DNA from: Variibacter sp.
GTDB taxonomy: Bacteria > Pseudomonadota > Alphaproteobacteria > Rhizobiales > Xanthobacteraceae
Direction: 5' to 3'
NCBI GenBank assembly: GCA_019689555.1
Contig: JADGHE010000008.1
Location: forward strand, 16,725-80,724
DNA length: 64,000 nucleotides
Shown: piece by piece, positions 43,258-52,793 of the stretch
Numbering within the stretch: position 1 is the first letter of the stretch
Layout of the letters: the number at the start of each line of letters is the position of its first letter
Position numbers and translations under genes: made by a program
The notes under the pieces: model-generated
What the model saw: only the letters and a program-made list of their open reading frames with translations
What the model was told of the DNA's origin: nothing
Database searches by the model: none

Positions 43258-43344
43258 TGGCCGCGATCCTGCGGCCCGCGCCGCGGCGGCGCAAGCGCGC
43301 CCGCCCGTGCCTGTTGAGAGCGGGGATTTCTCCCCTTCTTCGTC

Positions 43345-43917
43345 TCAGCCGGATGCAGTGGAAGGGCTCGGCCGCAGAAAGATGAGCTCGCTGTCGTCAT
43401 AGCGCCGCCGCTCGATGACCGTGAAGCCTTCCGGTGCGTTGAAGCCCGCCTCCGCGGCCTCCTCGACAACGACGACCGCGTCGGGCGCGAGCCAGCCCCC
43501 CTCGCGTGCGCTCGCGAGCGCCAGCTCGCCGAGCCCGCGGCCATAAGGCGGATCGGCGAAGACGAGCGAAAACGGCTCCATCGGATGCACGGGGCCGAGC
43601 TTCGTCGCGTTGCGCCGGAAGATGCGGGCGAGACCGCCGAGGCCCAGCGCCTCGACATTGGCGCGGATCAGCGCCCGCGCCTCCGCGGCATCGTCGATGA
43701 ACACCGCGAGCGCCGCCCCGCGGGAGAGCGCCTCCAGCCCGAGCGCGCCCGTGCCGGCGAAAAGATCGAGCACGCGCGCCCCCGTGATGGGATCGCCGTA
43801 GCCGTGCGCGAGAATGTTGAACAGGGATTCGCGCAGGCGATCGGCGGTCGGCCGGATGGCCGCCGATTTTGGGGAATGGAGCCCGCGGCCCCGCAAACGG
43901 CCGCCGACGATGCGCAC
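43345..43917 (-). CDS. rsmD: 16S rRNA (guanine966-N2)-methyltransferase
   Basis: A 190-residue SAM methyltransferase with the RsmD start MRIVGGRLRGRGL, RPTADRLRESLFNIL, the SAM loop DLFAGTGALGLEALSRGA and the catalytic ADPPYGRGL. GTG 43917 begins one base after the rluB stop, with GAGGAG upstream inside rluB, so translation is coupled. It modifies small-subunit rRNA, complementing the large-subunit pseudouridine synthase encoded before it. Confidence 0.95.
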   Translation of the reverse strand: MRIVGGRLRGRGLHSPKSAAIRPTADRLRESLFNILAHGYGDPITGARVLDLFAGTGALGLEALSRGAALAVFIDDAAEARALIRANVEALGLGGLARIFRRNATKLGPVHPMEPFSLVFADPPYGRGLGELALASAREGGWLAPDAVVVVEEAAEAGFNAPEGFTVIERRRYDDSELIFLRPSPSTASG

Positions 43918-43918
43918 G

Positions 43919-44857
43919 CTAGCCTCTCCTCGTCTTGCGTCGGCGGGATGCGCCGGCGGTCGAGAATCCTTTTTTGTCCGGCGCAGGCTTGCCCGGCGCG
44001 GACCTGCTCCCGCCGGCCTTCGGCCGGGCGGGCGCCTCCCGCCCGGTCTCCTCGGCGACCGCAGGCTTGATCGGGGAAAGCGGCGCGGAGAAATCCGCCC
44101 CCGCAAGCCGCGCCAGGCGTTCGCCGATCTGGTCGCGCAGCACGCGGGTTTTCACCTCCTCGACCGCGCCCCGCGGCAGATCGCCGAGCTGGAACGGCCC
44201 GTAGGATACCCGGATCAGCCGGTTCACCTGCAGGCCGAGTGCCGCAAGCACCTTGCGGATCTCGCGGTTTTTTCCCTCGCGGATTGCGAAGGTGAGCCAC
44301 ACATTCGATCCTTGGACGCGGTCGAGCGTCGCTTCGATCGCGCCGTAGCGAACGCCGTCGATCTCGATGCCCTGGCGCAGCCGGTCCAGCGCCTTCTGCG
44401 TCACCGCGCCGTGCGCACGCACGCGGTAGCGCCGGAGCCAGCCGGTCGAGGGCAGCTCGAGCACGCGGGCGAGCCCGCCGTCGTTGGTGAGCAGCAGGAG
44501 GCCCTCGGTGTTAAAGTCGAGCCGCCCCACGCTGACGAGACGCGGCAGGCCCTGGGGCAGGGCCTCGAAGATCGTCGGGCGCCCCTCCGGATCGGCATGG
44601 GTCGTCACGAGCCCGCGCGGCTTGTGGTAGAGGAACAACCGGGTGCGCTCGCGCGCCGGCAACGGCTTGCCGTCCACGAGGACGCGGTCTTCTGCGGTCA
44701 CGTTGCGCGCCGGCGAGGTGATGACGGCGCCGTTCACGGTCACGCGCCCCTGCGCGATCCAGGCTTCGGCCTCGCGCCGGGAACACAGGCCGGCCCGCGC
44801 CATCACTTTCGCGATGCGCTCCCCGGCCTCGTGAGCTCGCTCTTTGTGCTCCGCCAT
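43919..44857 (-). CDS. rluB: 23S rRNA pseudouridine synthase (RluB family)
   Basis: A 312-residue protein with an N-terminal S4 RNA-binding domain (about 13-60: RIAKVMARAGLCSRREAEAWI) and a catalytic domain with the nucleophile Asp114 in VGRLDFNTEGLLLL and the EGKNREIRKVL motif. It isomerises a uridine in 23S rRNA. The C-terminal 60 residues are a basic, low-complexity tail rich in Lys, Ala and Pro, common in alphaproteobacterial homologues. It heads the rluB-rsmD-rnhB run and diverges from tadA. Confidence 0.94.
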   Translation of the reverse strand: MAEHKERAHEAGERIAKVMARAGLCSRREAEAWIAQGRVTVNGAVITSPARNVTAEDRVLVDGKPLPARERTRLFLYHKPRGLVTTHADPEGRPTIFEALPQGLPRLVSVGRLDFNTEGLLLLTNDGGLARVLELPSTGWLRRYRVRAHGAVTQKALDRLRQGIEIDGVRYGAIEATLDRVQGSNVWLTFAIREGKNREIRKVLAALGLQVNRLIRVSYGPFQLGDLPRGAVEEVKTRVLRDQIGERLARLAGADFSAPLSPIKPAVAEETGREAPARPKAGGSRSAPGKPAPDKKGFSTAGASRRRKTRRG

Positions 44858-45024
44858 CGCGATCGGTGCCCTTTTCCTCGATTCGCGCCGCGCGCGGCCG
44901 GCGCGGGCCGCTATTCCCTAATCCCGGTCTACCGCCCTTGCGAAGATCGGGAGTATGGATTTCCGTCCGCCGCGTGCGGCCGTCAAACCGATTAAGGAAG
45001 CGCACCCTGCCACCGCGACCCTTC

Positions 45025-45453
45025 ATGGACATCGCGCTCGAGGAGGCCCGGGCCGCGGCGGCCCGCGGCGAGGTTCCGGTCGGCTGCGTCGTGGTGCGCG
45101 AGGGCCGCGCGATCGCCCGCGCCGGGAACCGCACGCTGGCGGAGCGCGATCCCACCGCGCATGCGGAGCTCATCGCGATTCGCGAGGCCGCCCGCGCGCT
45201 CGGCACCGAGCGGCTTGCCGACTGTGATCTCTACGTCACGCTCGAGCCGTGCACCATGTGCGCGGCCGCGATCGCCTTCGCGCGCATTCGCCGCCTCTAT
45301 TACGGCGCGCCCGACCCCAAGGGCGGGGCTGTGGAAAACGGGGTGCGCTTCTTCGCCGCGGCGACCTGCCATCACCGGCCCGAGATCTACGGCGGGCTCG
45401 GCGAAGCGGAAGCGGCCGCGCTCCTGCGCGCGTTCTTCGCCGCCCGGCGCTGA
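45025..45453 (+). CDS. tadA: tRNA-specific adenosine deaminase
   Basis: TadA converts wobble A34 to inosine in tRNA-Arg. The 142-residue protein has the zinc site TAHAE (His46, catalytic Glu48) and LEPCTMC (Cys76, Cys79) and the family C-terminal GAPDPKGGAVENG. ATG 45025 has no clear ribosome-binding site, but family members start at or a few residues before MDIALEEA. It is divergent from rluB; the 167-base gap may hold both promoters, none convincing. Confidence 0.95.
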   Translation: MDIALEEARAAAARGEVPVGCVVVREGRAIARAGNRTLAERDPTAHAELIAIREAARALGTERLADCDLYVTLEPCTMCAAAIAFARIRRLYYGAPDPKGGAVENGVRFFAAATCHHRPEIYGGLGEAEAAALLRAFFAARR

Positions 45454-45527
45454 GGCGCCGGGTCCGGCCGCGGCGGGCGCGCCGGCGGGGGCGAACGCCC
45501 TCCGCGGCTGGCGGCGCTCCGCGCCCG

Positions 45528-46187
45528 TCAGTGGGCGAGGGTGGCGGGGGCGCCCGGTTGCCGGAGCGGATGTTCGCGGGCGAAGGCGTCCTGCGCGAAG
45601 CAGGCCGCCGCGATGCGCGCGACCGTGGGATAAGGCGCAAGATCGAGCTTGAAGAACCCGGCGGCGACGGCCTGGCTCGCGAGGCAGATGTCGGCGAGCG
45701 TCAGGCTGTCCCCATGGCAGTAGCGCCCCGTCGCCGGATCGCGCGACAGATGGGCTTCGAGCGCGCGCAGCGCCTCGGTCTGCCAGTGTGCGATCCAGGT
45801 GTTGAGCTGCGTCTCGTCGAAGTTGAACCGCTGGGTGAGAAAGTTACGCACCCGCGGCACCGACAGCGGATGCGAGTCCGAGACGACGATCTGCGAGAGG
45901 CCGCGCACGCGGGCGCGACCGCGCGCGTCCGCCGGCAGAAGCGGCGGGTTCGGATAGACCTCCTCCAGATATTCGAGGATCGCCATGGACTGGAACAGCG
46001 GCAGGCCCCCGTCGTCGAGCACGAGCGCGGGAATAACCTTCTGCGGATTGACGTCGAGATAGTCGCCTCGGTGCTGGTCGCCCTGGAGAAGGTCGACGTT
46101 CACGGTTTCGACCGCGACGCCCTTGAGCCTCAGCGCCACGCGCACCCGGTAGGTCGCAAGCGAGCGCCAAAACGTGTAAAGCTTCAC
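45528..46187 (-). CDS. maiA: Zeta-class glutathione S-transferase / maleylacetoacetate isomerase
   Basis: A 219-residue GST with the thioredoxin-like N-domain (KLYTFWRSLATYRVRVALRLKG, FQSMAILEYLEE) and a C-terminal helical domain with LTLADICLASQAV. The layout matches maleylacetoacetate isomerases, although the usual SSxS active-site run is SLAT here, leaving one serine. GTG 46187 is set by GGGAGG six bases upstream. In tyrosine or homogentisate breakdown it would precede fumarylacetoacetase; the FAH-family gene at 17.7 kb is a different subgroup and distant, so the pathway link is weak. Confidence 0.87.
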   Translation of the reverse strand: MKLYTFWRSLATYRVRVALRLKGVAVETVNVDLLQGDQHRGDYLDVNPQKVIPALVLDDGGLPLFQSMAILEYLEEVYPNPPLLPADARGRARVRGLSQIVVSDSHPLSVPRVRNFLTQRFNFDETQLNTWIAHWQTEALRALEAHLSRDPATGRYCHGDSLTLADICLASQAVAAGFFKLDLAPYPTVARIAAACFAQDAFAREHPLRQPGAPATLAH

Positions 46188-46390
46188 CGGACCCTCCCCC
46201 TTGTGCCATGGCGCGCGACGGCGCGCCGTGTGCATCCGTCTCTCGCGGATTGGTGCGCATCGTTATCATGCACGGGCAGCGCACCGCAAACTTCGGGCGC
46301 CTCTCGCCGCCGGGGCAGCTTGCGTCGCGGCGGGGCGAAGGCGGCCCTGAAGGAACCGTCTGCGGCCGAACCGAAAGGAGCGTTTCGACA

Positions 46391-47290
46391 ATGAGTTCAG
46401 TCACAAAAGGAACCGTCGGCGTCATCGGGCTGGGAATCATGGGCGGCGCCATCGCACGCAACCTGGCGGCGGCGGGCTGGCGCGTCGTCGGCTACGATCT
46501 CGATGCGGCGCGCCGCGAGGAGGCGGCCTCCAACGGCGTCGAGATCGCGAACAGCGCCGAAGGGGTCGCGCAGGCCGCGCCCGCGATTCTGACCAGCCTG
46601 CCGAAACCCGCCGCGCTGATGGCGACCGTCGAGGCCATCGTCGCGGCGAAGGCGGAGCGCCGCACCGTCGCGGAGCTCAGCACCTTTGCAATCGCCGACA
46701 AGACCGCGGCGGAGGAGATTCTGCGCCGCGCGGGCCATGTGATGCTCGATTGTCCGCTGAGCGGCACCGGCTCGCAGGCGAAGGCGAAGGATCTCGTCGT
46801 CTATGCGAGCGGCGACACGCAGGCGATCGAGGCGCTGCGGCCGGTGTTCGCCGATTTCGCCCGCGAGACGCACGATCTCGGCGCCTTCGGCAATGGCATG
46901 AAGATGAAGTTCGTCGCCAACCTGCTGGTGGCGATCCACAACGTCGCCTCCGCCGAGGCCATGGTGCTCGGCATGAAGGCCGGCCTCGACCCGCACCAGG
47001 TATTCAAGCTCGTGAAGTCCGGCGCGGGCAGCTCCCGCGTGTTCGAGCTGCGCGCCGGCATGATGGCCGACAATCGCTACGACGGCGACAACGTAACGAT
47101 GAAGGTGTCGATCTGGCAGAAGGACATGGCGGTGATCGGCGACTTCGCGCAAAGCATCGGCGCGCCCACGCCGCTGTTCAGCGCCACCGAGGCGATCTAC
47201 AACGCCGCGATGTCGACCGGCCACGCCATGCACGACACCGCCTCCGTGTGCGCCGTGCTCGAGACGATGGCGGGGCTGCGGCGGAACTAG
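46391..47290 (+). CDS. 3-hydroxyisobutyrate dehydrogenase-like NAD(P)-dependent oxidoreductase
   Basis: A 299-residue beta-hydroxyacid dehydrogenase: Rossmann GVIGLGIMGGAIARNLAAAGW, substrate loop LDCPLSGTGSQAKAKDL and catalytic-lysine helix NGMKMKFVANLLVAIHN. AAGGAG lies upstream of ATG 46391. Family substrates include 3-hydroxyisobutyrate, tartronate semialdehyde and 6-phosphogluconate-like acids; the exact one is not readable. It diverges from maiA and precedes, after a 386-base gap, an ACMSD-like gene. Confidence 0.9.
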   Translation: MSSVTKGTVGVIGLGIMGGAIARNLAAAGWRVVGYDLDAARREEAASNGVEIANSAEGVAQAAPAILTSLPKPAALMATVEAIVAAKAERRTVAELSTFAIADKTAAEEILRRAGHVMLDCPLSGTGSQAKAKDLVVYASGDTQAIEALRPVFADFARETHDLGAFGNGMKMKFVANLLVAIHNVASAEAMVLGMKAGLDPHQVFKLVKSGAGSSRVFELRAGMMADNRYDGDNVTMKVSIWQKDMAVIGDFAQSIGAPTPLFSATEAIYNAAMSTGHAMHDTASVCAVLETMAGLRRN

Positions 47291-47676
47291 GCCTCTCGCT
47301 CGCCGAAGATGATGCATCAAGAAAAATGACCGTCCCCGTTCCTCCCCGTGCACGGGGAGGAGCGGGTTTGCGGGCTCGCCCTGCGATGCTGAAAGCCGCC
47401 GGAGTCGGATCTCTTACGTCGATGCCGGCGAGGCGGACCCTGTGTTCGGATTGCGGAATTTTCTCGCGCCCGGGGCGCGCCGGCGCGGCCGCACCGACTA
47501 GCCACGGAGGGCGCGCTCCTCTAAAAGAGCAGGCAACGCCCCCCGTCATGCCGGCCTCGATCCGGCGATCCACCGTATGAAACGCCACGCTTCATGCTCG
47601 CGGTGAATCGGCGCATGACGGAAGAAGCGACCGACAGAAATGACCAGCCGCCGGTGCGGCAACCGAGGAAGACGCC
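47291..47676 (+). other. Intergenic region with a long dyad (386 bases)
   Basis: Holds the 32-base inverted repeat at 47335-47366 and otherwise no credible gene or clear promoter. The sequence after 47400 varies in base composition and contains short purine-rich runs near 47610-47640 before the gene at 47677. Confidence 0.4.
47335..47366. repeat. Near-perfect 16-base-arm palindrome
   Basis: The core CCTCCCCGTGCACGGGGAGG (47341-47360) is a perfect palindrome and extends to 16-base arms with a single G-T type mismatch. It lies 44 bases after the oxidoreductase stop. It resembles short intergenic palindromes common in Rhizobiales and could act as a terminator. Confidence 0.6.
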
Positions 47677-48741
47677 ATGGCCGACATGTGGAACCGATAC
47701 GCCAACACCGCCGCCCGCAAGCACGGGGCGCCCGGGCGCGCCAACCGTCCGCAGTCGACGACGATCGACGTGCACTCCCACGTGTTCATTCAGCGGGCGA
47801 TGGAATATTCGGCGCCGCACGTGAAGGGGCCGGACCTGCTCGCGCAGTTCGCGAGCGCCGAGACGCAGGCGCTGCAGAAGAAGCAGAACGCCGACCGCAT
47901 GTCGGTCATGGTCGAGATCGATCAGCGGCTCAAGGACATGGACGAGCAGGGCGTCGACATGCAGCTCATCATGTGCGCGCCCGGCCAGTGCCATTACACG
48001 GCGCCGCTCGAGGTGCTGGTCAAGGCCTCGCAGATGATCAACGAGGGCATCGCCGAGTTCATGAGCCGCAAGCCCGACCGCTTCGTCGCGCTCGGCACGG
48101 TGCCGCTCGCCGACGGCCACGAGGCCGCCAAGGAGCTCGAGCGCTCGATGAAAACCTACGGGTTCAAGGGGGCGCAGATTCTCACCAATATCGGCGGCAA
48201 GGAAATCTCCGATCCGAGCGTCGAGCCGTTTTGGAAGAAGGCCGAGGAGCTGGGCGCCGTCATCCTGCTGCACCCGAACGGCTTCACCCACGCGCACCGC
48301 TTCCACCGCTTCTACTTCACGAACGTGATCGGCAACCCGCTCGACACGACGGTGGCGCTGCACCACCTGATCTTCGACGGCGTGCTCGAGCGCTATCCCA
48401 ACCTGAAGATCCTCACGGTGCACGGCGGCGGCTATCTCGGCGCCTATCCGGGCCGCATCGACCACGCCTGGGGCGCGCGCTCCGACGCGCGGGACGCGCT
48501 GCCGAAGGAGCCGACCAGCTATCTCAAAAAGATCTACTTCGACACGGTCGTGTTCACGCCGCACCAACTCAAGGCCCTGGTGGACATGTACGGCGTCGAC
48601 CACGTCGTCATGGGCACCGACTATCCGTACGACATGGCCGAGTACGATCCGATCGGCCACATCAATGCGGTGGAGTCGTTCGATGCCGCGACGCGCGCCG
48701 CGATCGCGGGCGGCAATGCGAAGAAGCTTTTGGGGCTGTAG
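47677..48741 (+). CDS. ACMSD-like amidohydrolase-family decarboxylase
   Basis: A 354-residue TIM-barrel metal-dependent enzyme of the aminocarboxymuconate-semialdehyde decarboxylase group. It shows the DVHSHVF metal site (His33, His35), LHPNGFTHAHRF, the HGGGYLGAYPGRIDHAW motif and MGTDYPYDM with the metal aspartate. This group non-oxidatively decarboxylates aromatic or dienoic acids, or hydrolyses lactones. The first 28 residues are a polar extension. Together with the upstream dehydrogenase it suggests aromatic or carboxylic acid breakdown, which is inference. Confidence 0.9.
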   Translation: MADMWNRYANTAARKHGAPGRANRPQSTTIDVHSHVFIQRAMEYSAPHVKGPDLLAQFASAETQALQKKQNADRMSVMVEIDQRLKDMDEQGVDMQLIMCAPGQCHYTAPLEVLVKASQMINEGIAEFMSRKPDRFVALGTVPLADGHEAAKELERSMKTYGFKGAQILTNIGGKEISDPSVEPFWKKAEELGAVILLHPNGFTHAHRFHRFYFTNVIGNPLDTTVALHHLIFDGVLERYPNLKILTVHGGGYLGAYPGRIDHAWGARSDARDALPKEPTSYLKKIYFDTVVFTPHQLKALVDMYGVDHVVMGTDYPYDMAEYDPIGHINAVESFDAATRAAIAGGNAKKLLGL

Positions 48742-49319
48742 GCGGCGCGTTCGTTCTTCCGCCGGCTGCGCCGCGGGCCCCGCCGGCGGCGCATGCTGAA
48801 CCGCGGTCGGCGCGGCGGCTCCGGGGCGCCGATGGCCGGAAGCGCGGATTGCGTCCGCGGGCGCGAGCCCAATCGCGCCCGCGCTGCGCGGCTGCGAAAC
48901 TGAAGTTTCGCTCCCCGGTGCTGCGCGGTTTGTCGCGCGTCTGTCGCGCCATCCTTCCGCATTCGCATCGTGCTGCGCCGCGCGCCGAAGCCGAAATCCG
49001 CACCGAGACCGGAATGGCTCCGCGCGGCGGCTTGCGCGAGAACAAGCATCATTCCTCGAAGGTCTCCTCGATCCTGGAACGTCCTTCGGCGCGCGAGATC
49101 CGCGCGGCTCGCGCGAAATGCGGAGCGTTCCCGGCCGGATGCCGCGGCTGCGGCGCGGGCGCCCGACACCGCCCGCAGAGCCGGCTTAACGGCTTGTTTA
49201 CCCTAACCTGAAAAAGGTGGCGCGCAGACGACGGAACGACGCGGTTCGTCGTTCCCCGCTCGACGGATGTCCGAGCGCGGCGGCCCGCCCCACTCGGCGG
49301 GGCAAACTGGAATGGGCGC
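48742..49319 (+). other. 578-base intergenic region upstream of the podJ-like gene
   Basis: Very G+C-rich to about 49180, then an A+T-richer patch with a CtrA-like site (49186-49202). Short frames inside (for example 48970-49206) are Arg/Ala-rich shadows without ribosome-binding sites. The length and the site suggest a regulated promoter for the podJ-like gene. Confidence 0.4.
49186..49202 (+). promoter_or_regulatory. CtrA-type binding site upstream of podJ-like gene
   Basis: TTAA-N7-TTTACC matches the alphaproteobacterial CtrA consensus TTAA-N7-TTAAC with one mismatch, and is followed by a further CTAACC (49203-49208). It lies 118-134 bases before the start of the polarity-protein gene, a class of gene that is cell-cycle controlled in Caulobacter. 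Confidence 0.5.
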
Positions 49320-52300
49320 ATGGAATCGGACGAGTCCTTGAACGTGCAGGATCTCGCGCCGGAAATCCGGCAGAGCGCGCGCGAGGCGGCGCGCCGGCGC
49401 GGTCTTTCCGTTCGCCAGTGGATGCAGTCCGCCATCATGAAGTCGGCGGCGGACGCGGGCTTGGACGCCGCGCCCGACCGCACGCCCCCGATCCCGGAGG
49501 CGCACGGCCCCGCCGCGCGGGCGGAAGGCGCACGCGCCGCCTCCGCGTCCGCGCTCCAGCAGCAGCTCGATGCGCTTTCCGGGCAGCTCGATCGCTTGAG
49601 CCACATCTGCGCCGCGCGTCCCGATGCCGACCCCGCCCCGCAGGACGGCACACGGGAGGAGCTGACCGAAAGCCTACGCGCCGTCGAGGGTGAGCTGTCC
49701 GCGCTCGGCCGCGTCTCGCCCTCCTCGCCCGCGACCCAGCGGCTTCTCGAGGTTCTGACCGGGCTCAACAGCCGGCTCGACCGCCTGATGGCGCAGAAGG
49801 ATCGAGGAGGGGACAGCCACCACCTTCTTCGAGGGAACGCGCCCCCGGCGCCCGGTGCTTCCGCCCGGGGTGCCGCGCCCGACCTTTCCGACGGGCTGCC
49901 GACGGGCGATTGGGCGCTCGATCTCGACCGGGCGATCGCCGAGATTGCGGCGCGCCAGCGCGCGCTCGACGCCGAGGACGATGCTGGGGTCCGCGCGCAG
50001 CCGGCGCCGCCGCCCCCTGCGGAGGAGGCGCCGGCTCACGAGCCGCATTCCGGGCTCGCGGACCTGCAGGAGAAACTGACCCAGCTCACGGAGGAGCTGC
50101 GCATCCTGCGCAAGCCGGGCGGATTTGCCGACACGATCCAGGCCCTGCGCGAGGAGCTCGCCGACATCGCCCACACGCTCGCCGACGCAGCGCCCCGGCG
50201 CGCGCTGGAAGCCCTGGAGGCGGACGTGCGCGCCCTCGTCGAAAGGCTCGACCGCACCCGCCAGGCGGCCGCGGATCCCGCGGCGCTGTCCGGGATCGAA
50301 CGGACGCTCAACGAGGTGCGCGACGCTTTGACGTCGATGGCGCCGGCCGAAAGCCTTGCGGCGTTCCGCGACGACGTGCGCGCGCTCGACCGCAAGATCG
50401 AGCAGATCGGCGCCCAAGGCTTCGCTAACACGGAGGGATTGTCGCAGGTGCAGCGCGCCGTCCGCGAGCTGCGCGAGATCGCATCGCGCGCCGCCACCGG
50501 CGAGGCGCTCGACGCGCTCGCGGAAAAAGTCCAGGCGCTCGGCGAGAAGATCGAACGCTACGCCGCCCCGCCGACGCTCGGGGAGGACCTGCTCGCCAGT
50601 CTCGACCGGCGGTTTCAGGCCCTGGCGGTCGATCTCAACGCCCGCGCCCCGGCGCCGCAAGGCCCGGCCGCGGACGATCTCGTGGCCCTCATCGAAGCCT
50701 TGTCGAAGAAGATCGAGGCGCTGGAGATCGGGCGCGAAAGCCTGCCGACCCTCGAAGCCATCGTCGCCCATCTCGCGCGGCTCGCGGACCGGATGGAACG
50801 CTCGGGCACGCGGCTCGACCAGCTCGACAACATCGAGCGCAGCTTTACGGCCCTGCTCGACCGGATGGATGCGCTCCGCGCCGACACCCTGAAGGCCGCC
50901 GAGCGCGTCGCCCGCGACGTGGCGTCGGAATATGCCGGGCCGGCGGCCTTGCCGGACGCGAGGGTGGAGGCCCTTCAGCAGAATCTCGATGCGCTGCGGC
51001 AGAGCCAACTCCAGAGCGAGCGGCGCACGCAGGACACGCTCGAGGCCGTGCACGACACGCTCGAGCGCCTGGTGGACAGGCTCGCGGCCATCGAAGCCGG
51101 CCTGCGGGGCGAAGGCTGCGCCCGCGCGGCCGCAGCCGCCCCGCGCCCGGATCCCGTTCAGGGCCCCGCCGCCTCGCCGGCGGCGGAGGCGCGCACGCGC
51201 CCGCATCCCGGCGGAAAGGCGGCATCGGAGCGGCGTCCGATCGACCCCACGCTCCCGGCCGACACCCCCCTCGAGCCCGGGGCGGTGCGGGCGCGTCCGG
51301 CGCCGTCCGCCGCGGAGCGGGTCGCCGCCTCGGAGGCGGCCCTCGGCGGCAGCCGCCCGGCCCCCCAGCCCGACGCCAAAGCAAACTTCATCGCGGCCGC
51401 ACGCCGCGCCGCGCTGGCGGCGGCCCATCTGTCGCAAGCGCCGGAGGGCGCGCAGGAGCCGGCTAAGTCCGAGTCGTCGATGCTCGGCACGCTCGCGCAG
51501 AAGGTCACCCGACACCGCTCGCTGCTGCTCGCGGGCGCGGTGCTGCTTGTCGGCGCCGGCGCGATGCCCCTGGTGCTCGATGGAGCTCAACTCGGCCGCT
51601 CCGGGACGACGCCGCCCCCCGCGACCAACGAAGCCCCCGCTCCGTTCGCGGCGCGGGATGTGCGCGCGCCCGCGCAACCGGTCGCCGCGCCCGGCGCCCT
51701 GGACACCGGGCCATCGGCCGGCGAGCCCGCGCCCGCGGGCGATGCCGCAGCCGCAGCGCCCGCGCCGGGCCCGAAGAGCGATGCGCCCGCGATGCCGACG
51801 GTGAGCCCGCTCACGATCGCGTCGATCCAGCTTCCGGCCGGCGACATCACCGGCTCGCTCGGCAACGGGGCCGACAGCAAGGCGAGGGCCGAGCGCGACG
51901 GCGCTGCGCCTCCGCTCGCCATCCTGCCCCCGGCCGCGACGCCCGCCGCCGCGCTGCCCCCGCGGCTGCGCGCCGCGGCCGCCGCCGGCGATCCCAAGGC
52001 CGCGTACGAGATCGCCACGCGTTATGCGGAAGGCCGCGGCGTGATGGTGAACCTGCCCGAGGCCGCGCGCTGGTTCGAGCGCGCCGCCGCTCACAACCTC
52101 GCGCCCGCCCAGTATCGCCTCGGCAGCCTTTACGAGAAGGGCCAAGGCGTGAAGAAGGACCTCGACAAGGCCCGCCGCCTCTATCGGGCCGCCGCCGACA
52201 GCGGCAACGGCAAGGCGATGCACAATCTCGCTGTGCTTTACGCCGAGGGCGTCGACGGCAAGCCCGACTTCAAGCTCGCGGCCCATTGGTTCCGCAAGGC

Positions 52301-52643
52301 GGCCGAGCGCGGCATCGCCGACAGCCAGTACAATCTCGGCATTCTCTATGCCCGCGGCCTCGGCGTCGAACAGAACCTCGCCGAGTCCTACAAGTGGTTC
52401 GCGCTGGCCGCCCGGCAGGGCGACAAGGAGGCCGAGAAGAAGCGCGACGAAGTCGCCGCGCGGATGGACCAATCCGCCATCATGGCGGCGCGGCTCGCGG
52501 TGCAGACCTTCACCGCCGAACCCCAGCCCGAGGACGCCGTCACCGTGAAGGCTCCGCCGGGAGGCTGGGACGCGCCGGCCGAGACCGCCGCCCCGGCGAA
52601 GGCCAAGACCGGTGCGGCCGCATCGCGCAAAGCGGGATCTTGA
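49320..52643 (+). CDS. PodJ-like polarity protein: coiled coil, one membrane span, SEL1 repeats
   Basis: A 1107-residue protein. The first 620 or so residues are Glu/Leu/Arg-rich and largely coiled coil (for example LQEKLTQLTEELRILRK), followed by a Pro/Ala-rich linker, a single membrane helix near 732-752 (LLLAGAVLLVGAGAMPLVL), a periplasmic linker and four SEL1 repeats at about 885-1035. This order is that of PodJ/localisation-factor proteins that mark a cell pole and recruit polar machinery. ATG 49320 begins MESDESLNVQDLAPEIRQSA, family-like. The cytoplasmic part is longer in Asp/Ala than typical. Orthology to Caulobacter PodJ is probable, not certain. Confidence 0.87.
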   Translation: MESDESLNVQDLAPEIRQSAREAARRRGLSVRQWMQSAIMKSAADAGLDAAPDRTPPIPEAHGPAARAEGARAASASALQQQLDALSGQLDRLSHICAARPDADPAPQDGTREELTESLRAVEGELSALGRVSPSSPATQRLLEVLTGLNSRLDRLMAQKDRGGDSHHLLRGNAPPAPGASARGAAPDLSDGLPTGDWALDLDRAIAEIAARQRALDAEDDAGVRAQPAPPPPAEEAPAHEPHSGLADLQEKLTQLTEELRILRKPGGFADTIQALREELADIAHTLADAAPRRALEALEADVRALVERLDRTRQAAADPAALSGIERTLNEVRDALTSMAPAESLAAFRDDVRALDRKIEQIGAQGFANTEGLSQVQRAVRELREIASRAATGEALDALAEKVQALGEKIERYAAPPTLGEDLLASLDRRFQALAVDLNARAPAPQGPAADDLVALIEALSKKIEALEIGRESLPTLEAIVAHLARLADRMERSGTRLDQLDNIERSFTALLDRMDALRADTLKAAERVARDVASEYAGPAALPDARVEALQQNLDALRQSQLQSERRTQDTLEAVHDTLERLVDRLAAIEAGLRGEGCARAAAAAPRPDPVQGPAASPAAEARTRPHPGGKAASERRPIDPTLPADTPLEPGAVRARPAPSAAERVAASEAALGGSRPAPQPDAKANFIAAARRAALAAAHLSQAPEGAQEPAKSESSMLGTLAQKVTRHRSLLLAGAVLLVGAGAMPLVLDGAQLGRSGTTPPPATNEAPAPFAARDVRAPAQPVAAPGALDTGPSAGEPAPAGDAAAAAPAPGPKSDAPAMPTVSPLTIASIQLPAGDITGSLGNGADSKARAERDGAAPPLAILPPAATPAAALPPRLRAAAAAGDPKAAYEIATRYAEGRGVMVNLPEAARWFERAAAHNLAPAQYRLGSLYEKGQGVKKDLDKARRLYRAAADSGNGKAMHNLAVLYAEGVDGKPDFKLAAHWFRKAAERGIADSQYNLGILYARGLGVEQNLAESYKWFALAARQGDKEAEKKRDEVAARMDQSAIMAARLAVQTFTAEPQPEDAVTVKAPPGGWDAPAETAAPAKAKTGAAASRKAGS

Positions 52644-52793
52644 GCTGCGGCGCGCGACCCCCACCCGCGCCGCCGTGCGCTCGACACGCAAGAAACCGCA
52701 ACGCCGCGGTGTTTCTCGCAAGCAAGATCGGATTGTCTCGATTGCGCCTGCGGGCGCGCAAAGGTAATTCGATTCGTGGTGATGCGTGAGGCG

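Noticed and set aside
48970..49206. A 78-codon plus-strand frame before the podJ-like gene
   Set aside because: Arg/Ala/Pro-rich shadow composition, no ribosome-binding site, and it runs over the CtrA-like site.
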